NCBI GenBank assembly: GCA_018806985.1
Contig: JADANN010000116.1
Span: 576,501-640,500 of the forward strand
Source of the DNA: Angiostrongylus vasorum
Taxonomy: Eukaryota; Nematoda; Chromadorea; Rhabditida; Metastrongylidae
Direction: 5' to 3'
Length of the DNA stretch: 64,000 bases
The translations under genes were made by a program, and so were the position numbers. The notes below the pieces were generated by a model. The model had not been told where the DNA came from, did no database searches, and worked only from the letters and a program-made list of their open reading frames with translations. Below, one piece after another: positions 55,128-64,000 of this stretch (position 1 is its first letter; each line of letters starts with the position of its first letter).

Positions 55128-58100
55128 ATGAATTTTATTCTACTACTTGCATCTGCAACTGTGGCGACCGACTGGAACAGAATCAATGACAGCAATGTTT
55201 CGAAGGAATTATTTCTTGGTTGTCGAGGTGTAGAGGGAACAATAAGCGATGAAATGCCAAACCAAATGGTAATGTGTAAAATGTGCCTTTTTACTCTTAA
55301 AATGGGAACGCTTTTAGGCCTAAAAATCCAGTTGGAGTGGTGTATCTCGATACAATCTTTACGACACAACAGAAACAGTAGCGAAAGAATAGAGGTCATC
55401 TATCTAGAGGTGGGGGGTGGGTGCAGGTGGGAGAGGGGTATACAAAAAAAATCGCCAAAAGTGTCCTGTACCACATCCCATGTTTTGATTCTGGTCCTTA
55501 CAGTTTCCACAATATTTAAAGAAGGCTTTTTTGTTCAAGGACGCAGTACCTATCTATCGTACAAGGAGGCAGGTTTTGAAGGACACCCTCCGTAGGAACT
55601 CGACATGGAAGAACGGTGTTTTCTATACGTTCAACACATCAGGTTGGTTTTAAGGGAAATTCACCATTTCTCAGTTGATGAATTTCAAACTTCGCTCTCA
55701 ATCTCCTCAGAAGGTAGCCACTCCTTGCTTGTTAAAGAACTCAGAGAGCAGGTGTCATCTGCGGTGAAATTTTTTTGCTAGGAACTGCTTAGAATCACAA
55801 TAGAAAAGCAACACTAAATGTTGTAGTAATAGTAAAGCGAGCAGATCAAGGAAGAATCGGTTCTCTTGGCAATGTGCATAGTCATTTCCAGTGGTTACGA
55901 AACAGTAGATTCTTTAGATAAGCTTAAGGAAAGGCCAGCTTCACAAACGACATTCAGCTAAAATGAGGTGTAATTTGATCAGTCCCTTATTTCTGACGAA
56001 GTAAGCACAGCAGTAAGAATGTTGTTTTATGTTCCTAACCACTTATACGACAATCGATGCAACACAAAAATTCCGTAATTTACCCTAACAGTAGACACAG
56101 TGATTGCATGAGTTCTGGCACGGTCTACTTGATCTCTTGTAGAGCTTCCAAGAACGAATACATTGACAAGAGGAATGGACCACTTTACATCCCTATATGA
56201 GAACTGGTAGATGAGAAATTTAAAATCATATTGAATCTTCGACTAAGCACGCATAAGACCCATAGGCACAATGCAGAAGAGGTCGAAGTAAAGCCATTAT
56301 CCTCGCATAAGAATCTGCAGGAATAATGCACAAAACACTTGCAGAATTTTTGATAAAGTCAAAAACCTAACGATGAACAGCAAGAAGTACCTTGTGATCA
56401 AGCTTGGCCTCGTCCCATACCTCAGGGTGATTTCTTGACTTCGGACATACACATTCCTCTTCCATGTAAGACTCTATGTGACTGGTACCCATTAATAAGT
56501 GGAGAACTAACATGCAAAAAGATTGAGTGCTTAAGGGAGCTACTACCCAGGCGATTGAAAAATAGATTTTTGACCTATTTATTTTCTTTTCATTGATAAA
56601 CTAAGACAGAATTTTTGCCAAACATTTATTCGGCTAACGTTTCGACGTCTTCGCCTTACTCAGAGACTACGATCCCGAAGACACCACATCAAAAGGAAGA
56701 ACGTTTGTGGAGCATCAACTCGGATCATCGGCTCTTAGGAAGGTGAAAACGCCAAAACGTTAGTGAATAAATGTTTAGCAACAACTTGTATTAGCTCATC
56801 AATGAAATGTGGTACACTGATCATTCATTGGCTCAGTAGGGTGCGTCAATTTGGTCCCATTGTGGTTGTTGACACACTGTTTACTTCCCTATGGCAGACG
56901 ATTTGGTGGATTTTGCCCGCAACCCACTGTTCAGAAATTTTATGTATTGTTGGTGAATGACCCGTTAGAACCGATTCATGCAATCTAAATGTAAACATTT
57001 CAGACAACTTCTTGCAAAGTGCATTCAAAATGGGTGCGAAGGCATGGAGTGAGAACACCTGTGTTGACTTTATGGAAGACAAAAATGGTTTGCCTCAGTT
57101 TTTCGGACCAAGAATATGAATAATCGTTTTACACCATTTGAAGCAAAGGACAAGGTGGTCGTGGTCAAACGAAATGGTTGCTTCTCTCACATTGGACGAG
57201 TCGGCGGCGATCAAATTCTTGCACTTGATGAAAAGGCCACGGTGCGACTAGTAAATTTATTAGCTCTAAAATGACAACACATTCCAACTGTTTGTTGCAG
57301 AAGTTCGCCGCGTGCGATGAGCTTCCCAATCGTAGTAGAACACATTAAAATTAGAATTTAAAATTAAATGGTGGGTTTTTGAACAAACTCGTCTCAAACG
57401 CTCAAAGCAACTGAAAACGCAACTCCTTTTCAACCAAAAATTTTGCTATAGTAAACATGCCCTATCGAACAAATATAACCCAATCGGCATTAGTTAATAT
57501 GCTTCAATTTGGAAATTAATGACTCCAACTGCAAATATATGACCCAATCACACAAAGCGGGTCCAAGTCGTAATGCATGTGCCTATTGCACCGCCTCCTA
57601 TCCAATAACAATCTGCTGCAACCTCTCGCCACCTGAGACGTCATTGCTCTCCATGACGTAAAAACGCATTCGATGTTTTCCGTCAAGTCGCTCATTTTTA
57701 CACCATCACAATTCGAGGTCAGTTTTTTAGGAAGGGGCAGCTGCACATGAGATTGGCCATACTCTTGGATTTTTCCACACAATGACACGTTATGATCGCG
57801 ACAAATACATTAAGATCGTCAAGGAAAACATTAACGTGAGTTTTGCTTTTTATTTTCCGCCTACTACAGTTTTTCACGGCAGGGTATTAAGCGAAATACA
57901 ACCACAATGTTGCTGGGATATTTGCAAAACTCTGGACCGCAGGTGTCTAAGGTGGGGGAACGAACGCGCTATTGTCCTTTCTGGGGAGTAACGCGTTCAC
58001 CACCACACCATGCGAGTCCTTCGTTTCGCCTGTCTCTCAGCTAGTTCTATCTATTCTATTAAAGTGAGTATTCGTGGTAATACTAATATTTTTCTTCATT

Positions 58101-59136
58101 GAGAAGTCTCTTAGTGCTGGTTTAGCCTCTTCATCTCAAAAAGTTTCCGAAAATTCACTAAGAATCTAACGAATGTCTTTGGACTCACGTACGATTACGG
58201 CAGTATCATGCACTATGGGGAGTTAAGGTTTGTTCAGCGTGCTTCAGATGAGAATTTTTGTCTTGCTTGACAGCAAAATCCTATTTCCTAGTGGCTCCAT
58301 TAACAATAAGCCCACGATGATTGCAACAAATCCATATTATCAAAAAACGATGGGATCCGATTTGATTTCCTTCTCTGACATCTTCATGATCAACGAACAC
58401 TATGGATGCAATGGTCGTTGTTTCGTCCATCTTACAGTGATATTCGATGATTTAAGAATAGCCTAATTTTTCAGCAAAATGCAACAAGTTTACATCTGCG
58501 AAATGTAAAAATGAAGGATTTCCTCATCCTCGAAATTGTTCTGTATGCATTTGTCCGAGTGGGTACGGTGGCGCTTTATGTGATCGGCGGGTAAGAACTA
58601 GTGTTGCAGTTGAACACAAGGCTTACACGAAATTTGATTTCTATTCAGCCGCCAGGATGTGGTGAAGACCTTGAGGCAACAAGTCATGAACAAATGGTCG
58701 ATTACAGTCTAGCTCGTGGATCTGTTGCCAGATACAAGTTCAGTTTTTTGCAATTTCATGATTACGGTAAGACTCCTTGAACAGTTGTTATATTCGTTAC
58801 ACCTGTATAATATAACAGCATTTAGGCGCCCGTGGGAAAGAAAATTGAGGTGCAAATATTGTCAATATCTCCAGGTTATGAAGTACCGTCATGCCTAGTA
58901 GGAAGAGTCGAGATAAAAGCTCTAATGGATCAAAAGTTGACAGGCTACCGGTAAAACCCAAAACTCGAAAACACTCCATTTCTTTTCAAAATTTCGCTTG
59001 TTTTTTCCATTTCAGCATCTGCTCGATGAATGGAACCGAGAGTCCTATTGTCTCTAATTTAAATCGTTTGCCTATTATTCTATCCAACAGATTTCGAACG
59101 ATGCGAACAAAGTTCACGTTTCGTTACATCGACTAA
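55128..59136 (+). CDS. Astacin metalloprotease gene 4 (EGF and CUB domains)
   Basis: Secreted M12A protease of about 422 aa. Exons: 55128-55268 (signal MNFILLLASATVATDW), 55504-55642 (ends the propeptide at TRRQ), 57004-57087, 57144-57241, 57731-57835, 58126-58227, 58292-58413, 58475-58590, 58649-58766, 58826-58950, 59016-59136. The zinc site HEIGHTLGFFHTMTRYDRD is complete and in frame. The Met-turn is YDYGSIMHYGEL. The EGF-like exon has six Cys and the C-terminus is FTFRYID. The exon equivalent to exon 2 of genes 1 and 3 (from 55318) has decayed (a TAA after one codon), so exon 1 probably joins 55504 directly; phases agree. A +1 near 58138-58142 and a +1 T at 58744-58749 break the frame. 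A SINE-3 sits right at the donor of the zinc-site exon. Best candidate, with gene 2, for an active enzyme. Confidence 0.87.
55860..56480 (+). mobile_element. PLE GIY-YIG fragment in astacin 4 intron
   Basis: Sense-strand fragment matching the 39.9-40.5 kb copy: ATTTCTGACGAAGTAAGCAC, CCCTAACAGTAGA, MSSGTVYLISC near 56108-56140, then NEYIDKRNGP where YIG has become YID. The catalytic Gly of YIG is lost. It lies in the 1.36-kb intron after exon 2 of astacin 4. Confidence 0.75.
56575..56810. repeat. Palindromic hammerhead element (family B) in astacin 4 intron
   Basis: Ends TTGATAAACTAAGACAG (56596) and TGTATTAGCTCATCAATG (56785). The left core on the minus strand at 56628-56668 has GAAACGTTAGCCGAAT intact. 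The right core at 56725-56770 has GGAAGGTGAAAACGCCAAAACGTTAG with a damaged core. Confidence 0.7.
57845..58057 (-). repeat. SINE-3 insertion at astacin 4 splice donor
   Basis: Minus-orientation SINE-3 starting 5-10 nt after the zinc-exon donor. It is flanked by ATTAACGTGAG (57830-57840) and ATTAAAGTGAG (58058-58068), an 11-bp near-perfect direct repeat consistent with a target-site duplication that copied the donor GTGAG. It ends at CTAGTTCTATCTATTCT. Confidence 0.8.
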
Positions 59137-59139
59137 GCG

Positions 59140-59750
59140 GTGTGAAGTCTGCTATCCTTGAAATGAAATGAGTTTCACTCGTCAAACTGTTTTGTTGGGG
59201 ATAAATTTCTTAGAGTAAGATCAAGAAATAATGGAAAAAATTCAAGAGAAGTTCATGTGCGGTGGCGTCAGAGATGAGTAAGAGCTTGTTTTTGAAAAAT
59301 ATGACCGATTTCCTCATATGTTTTGCCACTCACTGAGCGAGACCTGTAGCCATCATCGACTTTTTTTCCCTGGAAATTGACTATATTGTACAGATTCTTG
59401 AGCTATATGTATTTATTGCGTTGCCTAACATTTGTTATTCGAAAACGTGTTCTCGTGGCTTTTTCAGCTACTCGACTATTTTAACATCTTCAAGAATGCT
59501 TTTAGAGTCTCGATTTAATTCTATCAGAGCATTCCCTTGTGTTCTACTGATAAGCAATATCCAGTACTCGGTGACTGTCCTCTGGTGGACTGCATGGATC
59601 GTCTAATGGTCTTCGTTTGATGAATTTCGGAACAGGTCGTTGTTCTATACAGCGGCTGAGAAATTTTTCTTTCTTGTCAAGCTAAGATGATCTTTTATCG
59701 TAGTTACAGTGCTTCTTTCACAAGGCGGAAGTATCTTGCCAGTACATCTT
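59140..59750. other. Unassigned spacer downstream of astacin 4
   Basis: GATAAA at about 59199 may act as a poly(A) signal for astacin 4. Otherwise unrecognised. Confidence 0.35.
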
Positions 59751-59754
59751 GCAA

Positions 59755-60200
59755 TAATTCGCAAAACCGACTTTTTATTAACCTTGACACTGATGGATAA
59801 CTCTCCATTTCCTTGATTAGCACAGATGTTATCATACTCTCTATTCACAAAAAGCTAACGTTTCGGCAGTTTTCTCGTCCTTCGTAACTTGGAAACAACA
59901 AGTTGACCGCAGACTATTCGGGCAAGTAGCTCCATAACCCTTGCAGGAAAACCACGAAACCCAGATTTCAAACCGGTTTTTGCGCGAAGCTATTTTGCTT
60001 CCAAAGCGATTGAAATGCATATCCCGCTTTTTTTTCCTTTTGGGGTTTGGAGGAGTTTGACTGACTAGGTTGTGATCAAATCCACCCTTCCAGGATCTGA
60101 AGAAGGCAAAATCTGCCGAAACGTCAACCTTTTATGAATGGAAAGTAAGATAACAACGTCATCAATGCCCAGGTTAATAAAAAAGTTCGTCTGGGGAATT
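59755..60200. mobile_element. PLE terminal repeats in inverted pair
   Basis: Left copy in minus orientation with a decayed core (AAAAGCTAACGTTTCGGCAG at 59849). Right copy in plus orientation with a good core at 60091-60130. The pair resembles the ends of PLE 1 with the body deleted. Confidence 0.65.
60091..60130 (+). ncRNA. Hammerhead ribozyme candidate
   Basis: CAGGAT, CTGAAGA, A, stem II GGCA/TGCC (four pairs), GAAACGTC, AACC. Cores are intact. Stem I has one mismatch (GGAT with AACC). The stem II extension differs from the 34449 copy but remains paired. Confidence 0.65.
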
Positions 60201-60204
60201 CAAG

Positions 60205-60525
60205 GAAGATGTAACAGCAAGACGCTTCCGACGTGGAAAAGCAATCCGAACTCGCCTCTTTAGCGACCGGTTAACTTTGTAATAAAATGATAGTCTACAA
60301 ATCTGACCAACTTTTTTTTCGTGGTCAAATGAGTTTTGACAATTTTTTTCGTCTGCTGAACCAACTTTTAATTTGTTTCACAGCTTCAGTCCGAAAATAG
60401 TTCAACGTCGCAGAGGTGCCGTAACCAATCGTATATTCAGTTATTTCCAGACCGTCATATACCTACAAATGAACTCCTGAGCATCTGCGAAAATCTGGAA
60501 TGTTTACGTGACGCTAGCTTAAGGA
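60205..60525. other. Unassigned spacer
   Basis: No recognised gene or repeat. Confidence 0.35.
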
Positions 60526-60529
60526 AAGT

Positions 60530-60680
60530 CGTGCATGTAGCGCTACGATTAGAAATGCTCCACAGTACCCGCGAGGTCTTTGGTTCGATCTCTCGCTTCC
60601 GGCTATCTGGTCCCCCACGATTCCGAAGTTCGAAAATTTGGTACCTCAGCAGATCTCGTAAATCATCGTGTAAGCCAAAT
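60530..60680 (+). repeat. Possible SINE with tRNA-like head
   Basis: TAGCGCTACGATTAG (A-box-like) at about 60538 and TGGTTCGATCTC (B box) at 60582-60593. The following CCGGCTATCTGGTCCC...GAAGTTCG..AATTTGGTACC resembles the SINE-2 body. A single copy, so its family is uncertain. Confidence 0.45.
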
Positions 60681-60876
60681 ACGAATTCCGTTACCTATAC
60701 GATGCTCATTTGGGTCACATGCATCGTGCGTTTATCAGGATTGAAAAGCTTTTTATTCCATGATAATTCAAACCTTGTCATATCACCTGATTACCCAAAC
60801 AGGCTTCGAAAATACATCGACATCTGCAACACAGATTCTGACGCACATACACAAACACACAAACATAATACATATG

Positions 60877-60880
60877 ATAT

Positions 60881-60913
<33 letters not shown>

Positions 60914-60950
60914 CACACGCATATGTACACACACCCCATATATACATGCA
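60877..60950. repeat. AT/AC microsatellite
   Basis: A run of TA dinucleotides (about 60878-60898) grading into ATAC and CACA repeats. It lies next to the SINE-1 tail at 60958. Confidence 0.95.
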
Positions 60951-60954
60951 TAAA

Positions 60955-61018
60955 AAATAAAGGATAAAGCTCTCGGCGTTGATCAATCCCTGAAGGATGC
61001 GCCATGGGCATTGTCAGT
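60955..61018 (-). repeat. SINE-1 3-prime fragment
   Basis: AAATAAAGGATAAAGCTCTCGGCGTTGATCAA (in part) followed by GATGCGCCATG, then truncated. The same tail recurs 100 nt on at 61066. Confidence 0.8.
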
Positions 61019-61054
61019 GACTGTCTGATTATCATCTTGGTAGATCCTCTTTAT

Positions 61055-61350
61055 AAAAGCTGTAAAGGATAAAGCTAGGCGTTGATCAATCCCTGAGGGA
61101 TGAACCATGCATCCATGCATTTTACTTCATTAAGCATAGTTTGGAGGGGATTGAATACATATCTGGGCTTTAGAATGACTCGCGGTGGCCTACCGAAGCA
61201 TCAAGCCAGTGCTGCTATCCTCCCACATGAGACTGGTACCAATTTGCCGACCCCGGAGGGATGGAAGGCTTGGTGGGCCATGGGCGAGGGGATCGATTCC
61301 ACGTGTGTGTCGCAGTGGCGCCTTCAACCACTGCACCACATGCGCCCTTC
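61055..61350 (-). repeat. SINE-1 copy, nearly full length
   Basis: Minus orientation: AAAGGATAAAGCTAGGCG tail, GACTCGCGGTGGCCTACC, GACCCCGGAGGGATGG, and the promoter end CACTGCACCACATGCGCCC at 61329-61347. A further TA-rich tract follows. Confidence 0.9.
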
Positions 61351-61399
61351 TATATAACTATCTATATATACATACATATATATGTATATATCGACACAC

Positions 61400-61890
61400 A
61401 TGTCTTTAAAAAAATTGGAGTTGTGCAGCACACGCACCTACTACCATCACCTTGCCAATTCGAAGAACTGCTGAGCCAGTACCCATATGGTAGCAACAAT
61501 TAGAATTTGTGGTTTTAAAACCTTTTATGTCATCTAGCGCAAAAAACTTTATTTTTTTCCTAAACAAACGAAAGATGACGGAGGTAAACTTTTAATAATA
61601 ATGGGAAATTATTTGCTAACAGTCAGGTTTTTGAGAGTTGTTATTGATTGGTTGCTGAGAATTCTTGAAAATAGGCTATGCTGGAGCACGACGAACTCTT
61701 CTCGACGTGATGACTGGACCAGATCCCTAAATATTAGCGTAGTAAATCAAAAGCCAAAGGAAGCACATAGGTGAAACAACAAAAACATGTGCCGTTAAAC
61801 ATACAATACCCTCTTGAAATTTTTATGTAACCCGACTCAATAAATTATGCGGGTTCTAAGCCTTCCTTCCTACAATTCGTTGTTTTCCCT
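61400..61890. other. Unassigned spacer
   Basis: No recognised gene or repeat. Confidence 0.35.
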
Positions 61891-61894
61891 TATC

Positions 61895-62130
61895 TATAAA
61901 GGTCTTCGGATTTTCACGTGTGGATTGAGCTGCTACCTAAGGTCTTTCTCTTCTTTTAGAGATTATGTTCAATTTTTTAAAAATTTGGTTGAATAGATTT
62001 TGCTGGAATTCTGGAGAAATCTTTGGATGTACTGATACGTTTGCAAGCACTAGCCGAACTGTTGTGCAACTCATCTAGTCCAGAGGCATGGAAGGCTTCA
62101 GTGGTCTGAGTTCGATCGAACCATTCAATA
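61895..62130 (-). repeat. SINE-2 copy, decayed
   Basis: Minus orientation: GGTCTTCGGATTTTCACGTGTGGATTGAGCTGC (in part, 61902), CTGCTACCTAAGGTC, TTCTGGAGAAATC. The tRNA-like head is hardly recognisable near 62110. Confidence 0.5.
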
Positions 62131-62268
62131 TACACCTTTAACCAGGATCATTTCCTCGCCCAAATATGTGACTAAGTGGGAAGAATTGCCTTGAAACCGG
62201 TGGGATTCATAGGGTGGTTTGGTATATGAGATATCGACAACCAATTATTTCCAGATACGGCTGCACAC

Positions 62269-62274
62269 TTTATT
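62269..62274 (-). terminator. Polyadenylation signal of the hypothetical minus-strand exon
   Basis: AATAAA on the minus strand, 25 nt after the stop at 62299. Confidence 0.4.
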
Positions 62275-62298
62275 TTGTCCACCCATCTTGCGTAATGC

Positions 62299-62602
62299 TC
62301 AATTTACTTTAGATATGAATTTAATTTTAACAAGATGGTAGTGAGCTCTACAAACCTGAGTTTGAGGAATTCTGGCGATGTAGTATGAACTGTAGCCGGA
62401 AGTAGGAAGGCCTACAACATTGCCAATGATGGGGCTGTTGATGTTTGTTGTGTATGGGTTGTAGAAATCATTGTTATTGTTGTACCCGGACACCATAGAT
62501 GAGCCGAGCACGGGCCACGTGTTGCCAAAGTTCGTCGGCGAAGCAGTACAGCATAATCTCACGCAAGGAGTATGTTGATTGGAACCGATGCCGATATACT
62601 GC
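62299..62602 (-). CDS. Hypothetical terminal exon of an unknown gene
   Basis: Minus-strand open segment from a TTTTATTCTAG acceptor at 62603 to a stop at 62299-62301, followed by AATAAA. The 100-residue product begins QYIGIGSNQHTPCVRLCC and contains YNNNNDFYNPYTTN and SGYSSYYIARIPQTQ. It has three early Cys and is rich in Asn, Tyr and Ser. A CAG/GTTTGT at about 62355 could be an alternative donor. No family was recognised and no upstream exon could be identified with confidence. The acceptor, low-repeat character and poly(A) signal make it more likely than neighbouring frames. Confidence 0.4.
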
Positions 62603-62609
62603 CTAGAAT

Positions 62610-63005
62610 AAAACTAGGAAGAAGTTTGTTTTCTCAGAAGATATGTTATGCTTCAACTAAATCGAAGTATGTCCCATTATGTTCCTCCTCGCTCTGAGTA
62701 TAGGTATTGTCGAGCGTCGAACTGCCGAAGCAACCCAGAGGTCTTGTTGGGTTACCCAATTTGAGAATGATGAAACCAGTCTTATGAATAACTTTTCTAT
62801 GATCAAAAATGGCTGGTCATTGTATTTGGTGACAACCTGCAAACTCACCGAAAGCTCTTTCGGATGTCCATGACTAAAACGGTTATAATATGGAAAGAAT
62901 GTACTATTTTTTCTTAACTTATGCGAGAATAAGTTGGATAAACGATAATCTTACATACTTGGCACTTGAACAGCCCGTCAGCCCCAGTTGTACGGGCCTC
63001 AGCGT
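62610..63005. other. Unassigned stretch
   Basis: A 64-codon open frame on the plus strand at 62679-62873 (MFLLALSIGIVE...ESSFGCP) overlaps a 63-codon minus frame. Neither has recognised similarity. Confidence 0.3.
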
Positions 63006-63009
63006 AATC

Positions 63010-63335
63010 ACCATTTCTCGGAGATTTGCTGCTTAAGCCACTGTGGTTCTCTGGAATTCTGAGGACAATCCGGCTAAAGTCTGTCCCAGGTCGTGATCAC
63101 GACAGGCAGTTGCAGCCCTTGCGGATCAGAAGGAGATCTGTCACCATGCGATTTTGATTCCAGACGATGGTGGATCCAGGTATTGGTTTAGTCTTTGCTA
63201 GGCTTCCTGATGGATGCGCCGGACTCCTTCTCAACTTGGGAGACCCTGCCGGGGGTAAGAATCTCCCCGCTGTACCTCGCAGTCCGACACCCAGGAACAC
63301 CTCCCAGCCACGATGAGGCGGTAAACCGTTGGGAG
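63010..63335 (+). repeat. Repeat family D copy
   Basis: Second plus-orientation copy, matching 29105-29425 block for block. Confidence 0.8.
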
Positions 63336-63339
63336 AAAA

Positions 63340-63655
63340 CGATAATCAAAGCATTTCAATCTTAAACTTCATAAATCTGTGAACGCATGCAGGAATCTGA
63401 GCCAGAAACTGCGACCACTTCTGCCTTGCATTGAAACACAAATTTCAAGCACTTTTTTGAATTCAACGGAAAAAAACTTCGCTTTGTGAAACTGTGGGGG
63501 TAATTTTATCATAGTCAATTACGTTTTCTCGAGAAACATCTGTTACACTTCTCATCTCATTTCTATACGCTCACAGGGTTTTCGAATAACGAGAGATGGC
63601 ATTCTCGAGCCAAGAATTCGGTAATTTCGGAGAAGATCACATTTATAATCATTGT
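63340..63655. other. Unassigned spacer
   Basis: No recognised gene or repeat. Confidence 0.35.
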
Positions 63656-63659
63656 TTAA

Positions 63660-63825
63660 TAACATGATAAACTTAGCAATTAAACACTATGATGCCGAGA
63701 TACTTGCAAAACTTGGATCCTATGCCGGATCAAACTGAAATCACACATTTTGGAGTTTCACGTGTTACGAACGGCACCACTGGGGCCCTCATTCTGCCTT
63801 TCTCTGTCAGTCTTTTTAACACTAA
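63660..63825 (-). repeat. SINE-3 diverged copy
   Basis: Minus orientation: CACTATGATGCCGAGATACTTGCAAAAC, then a diverged middle, then CTCATTCTGCCTTTCTCTGTCAG. Confidence 0.55.
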
Positions 63826-63844
63826 GGGGTATCACAATTTTGAC

Positions 63845-64000
63845 TTATTATTTACTGCCTACTCTTTTTAGCGGCAGGGTATGCGTTGCGAAATATAACT
63901 TTAATGATGTTGAGATATTTGCAAAACTCTGGACCGCAGGTGCCTATGGTGGGGAACGAACGCGCTATTGTCCTTTCCGGGGAGTAGCGCGCTCACCACC
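63845..64000 (-). repeat. SINE-3 copy cut by the window end
   Basis: Minus orientation: TTATTTACTGCCTACTCTTTTTAGCGGCAGGG (in part), TTTGCAAAACTCTGGACCGC, TCCTTTCCGGGGAGTAGCGC, reaching CTCACCACC at the last base. Confidence 0.9.

Noticed and set aside
55104..55595. 163-codon open frame across the start of astacin 4
   Set aside because: Only its first part is exon 1. It reads through the intron, and the TRRQ exon lies in another frame.
60877..60950. CRISPR-like or satellite array
   Set aside because: It is a simple AT/AC microsatellite with no spacer-repeat structure.

Overview
The window looks like a gene-poor, repeat-rich piece of a nematode chromosome, most likely a clade V strongylid (hookworm-like) worm. 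This is inferred from short introns of about 50-65 nt ending in TTTCAG/TTTTAG, candidate trans-splice acceptors placed 2 nt before start codons, nematode-type astacin proteases with EGF-like and CUB domains, and a mix of RTE, Penelope-like and BEL/Pao retroelements. No rRNA, CRISPR array, operator or bacterial-style operon was seen. All repeat ends are approximate; exon ends were set by hand from splice signals and comparison of the four paralogues.

The backbone is a tandem array of four astacin (M12A zinc metalloprotease) genes, all on the + strand: gene 1 at 8693-11394, gene 2 at 24348-28641, gene 3 at 37376-45660 and gene 4 at 55128-59136. Each has a signal peptide, a variable propeptide ending in (K/R)RQ, a catalytic domain (HEIGHxLGxxH zinc site, YDYGSxMHY Met-turn), a six-Cys EGF-like domain and a four-Cys CUB-like domain. 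The nine exons of the mature protein have the same lengths in all four genes (84, 98, 105, 101, 122, 116, 117, 125, 121 nt). Each gene departs from this at two to four exons, always by exactly +1 nt inside a homopolymer run. Gene 1 also has a mutated splice acceptor.

Between and inside these genes lie retroelements. RTE-type LINE remnants are at 175-3660 (-), 12150-12870 (+), 19760-21400 (+) and 33940-34270 (+). Penelope-like elements (PLEs) with RT and GIY-YIG endonuclease remnants are at 4990-7420, 39430-43850, 50480-50840 and 55860-56480. A BEL/Pao gag-protease remnant is at 49527-50400. At least three tRNA-derived SINE families, called here SINE-1, SINE-2 and SINE-3, are scattered in both orientations, many inside astacin introns.

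The most striking non-coding signal is a recurring hammerhead-ribozyme core (CTGANGA, stem II, GAAACGTH) at more than 20 places. It marks the PLE terminal repeats and a family of short palindromic elements with one core at each end pointing outward from the centre. Stems I and II covary between copies. Stem III is only the palindrome ACGT, the layout known for PLE hammerheads that act as dimers.

Region by region: 1-8.6 kb RTE and PLE; 8.7-11.4 kb astacin 1; 11.4-24.3 kb SINEs and RTE; 24.3-28.6 kb astacin 2; 28.6-37.3 kb SINEs, a 0.6-kb duplication and PLE terminal repeats; 37.4-45.7 kb astacin 3 with a 5.75-kb intron full of transposons; 45.7-55.1 kb SINEs, BEL/Pao, a small hypothetical ORF and palindromes; 55.1-59.1 kb astacin 4; 59.1-64 kb repeats and one hypothetical minus-strand terminal exon.
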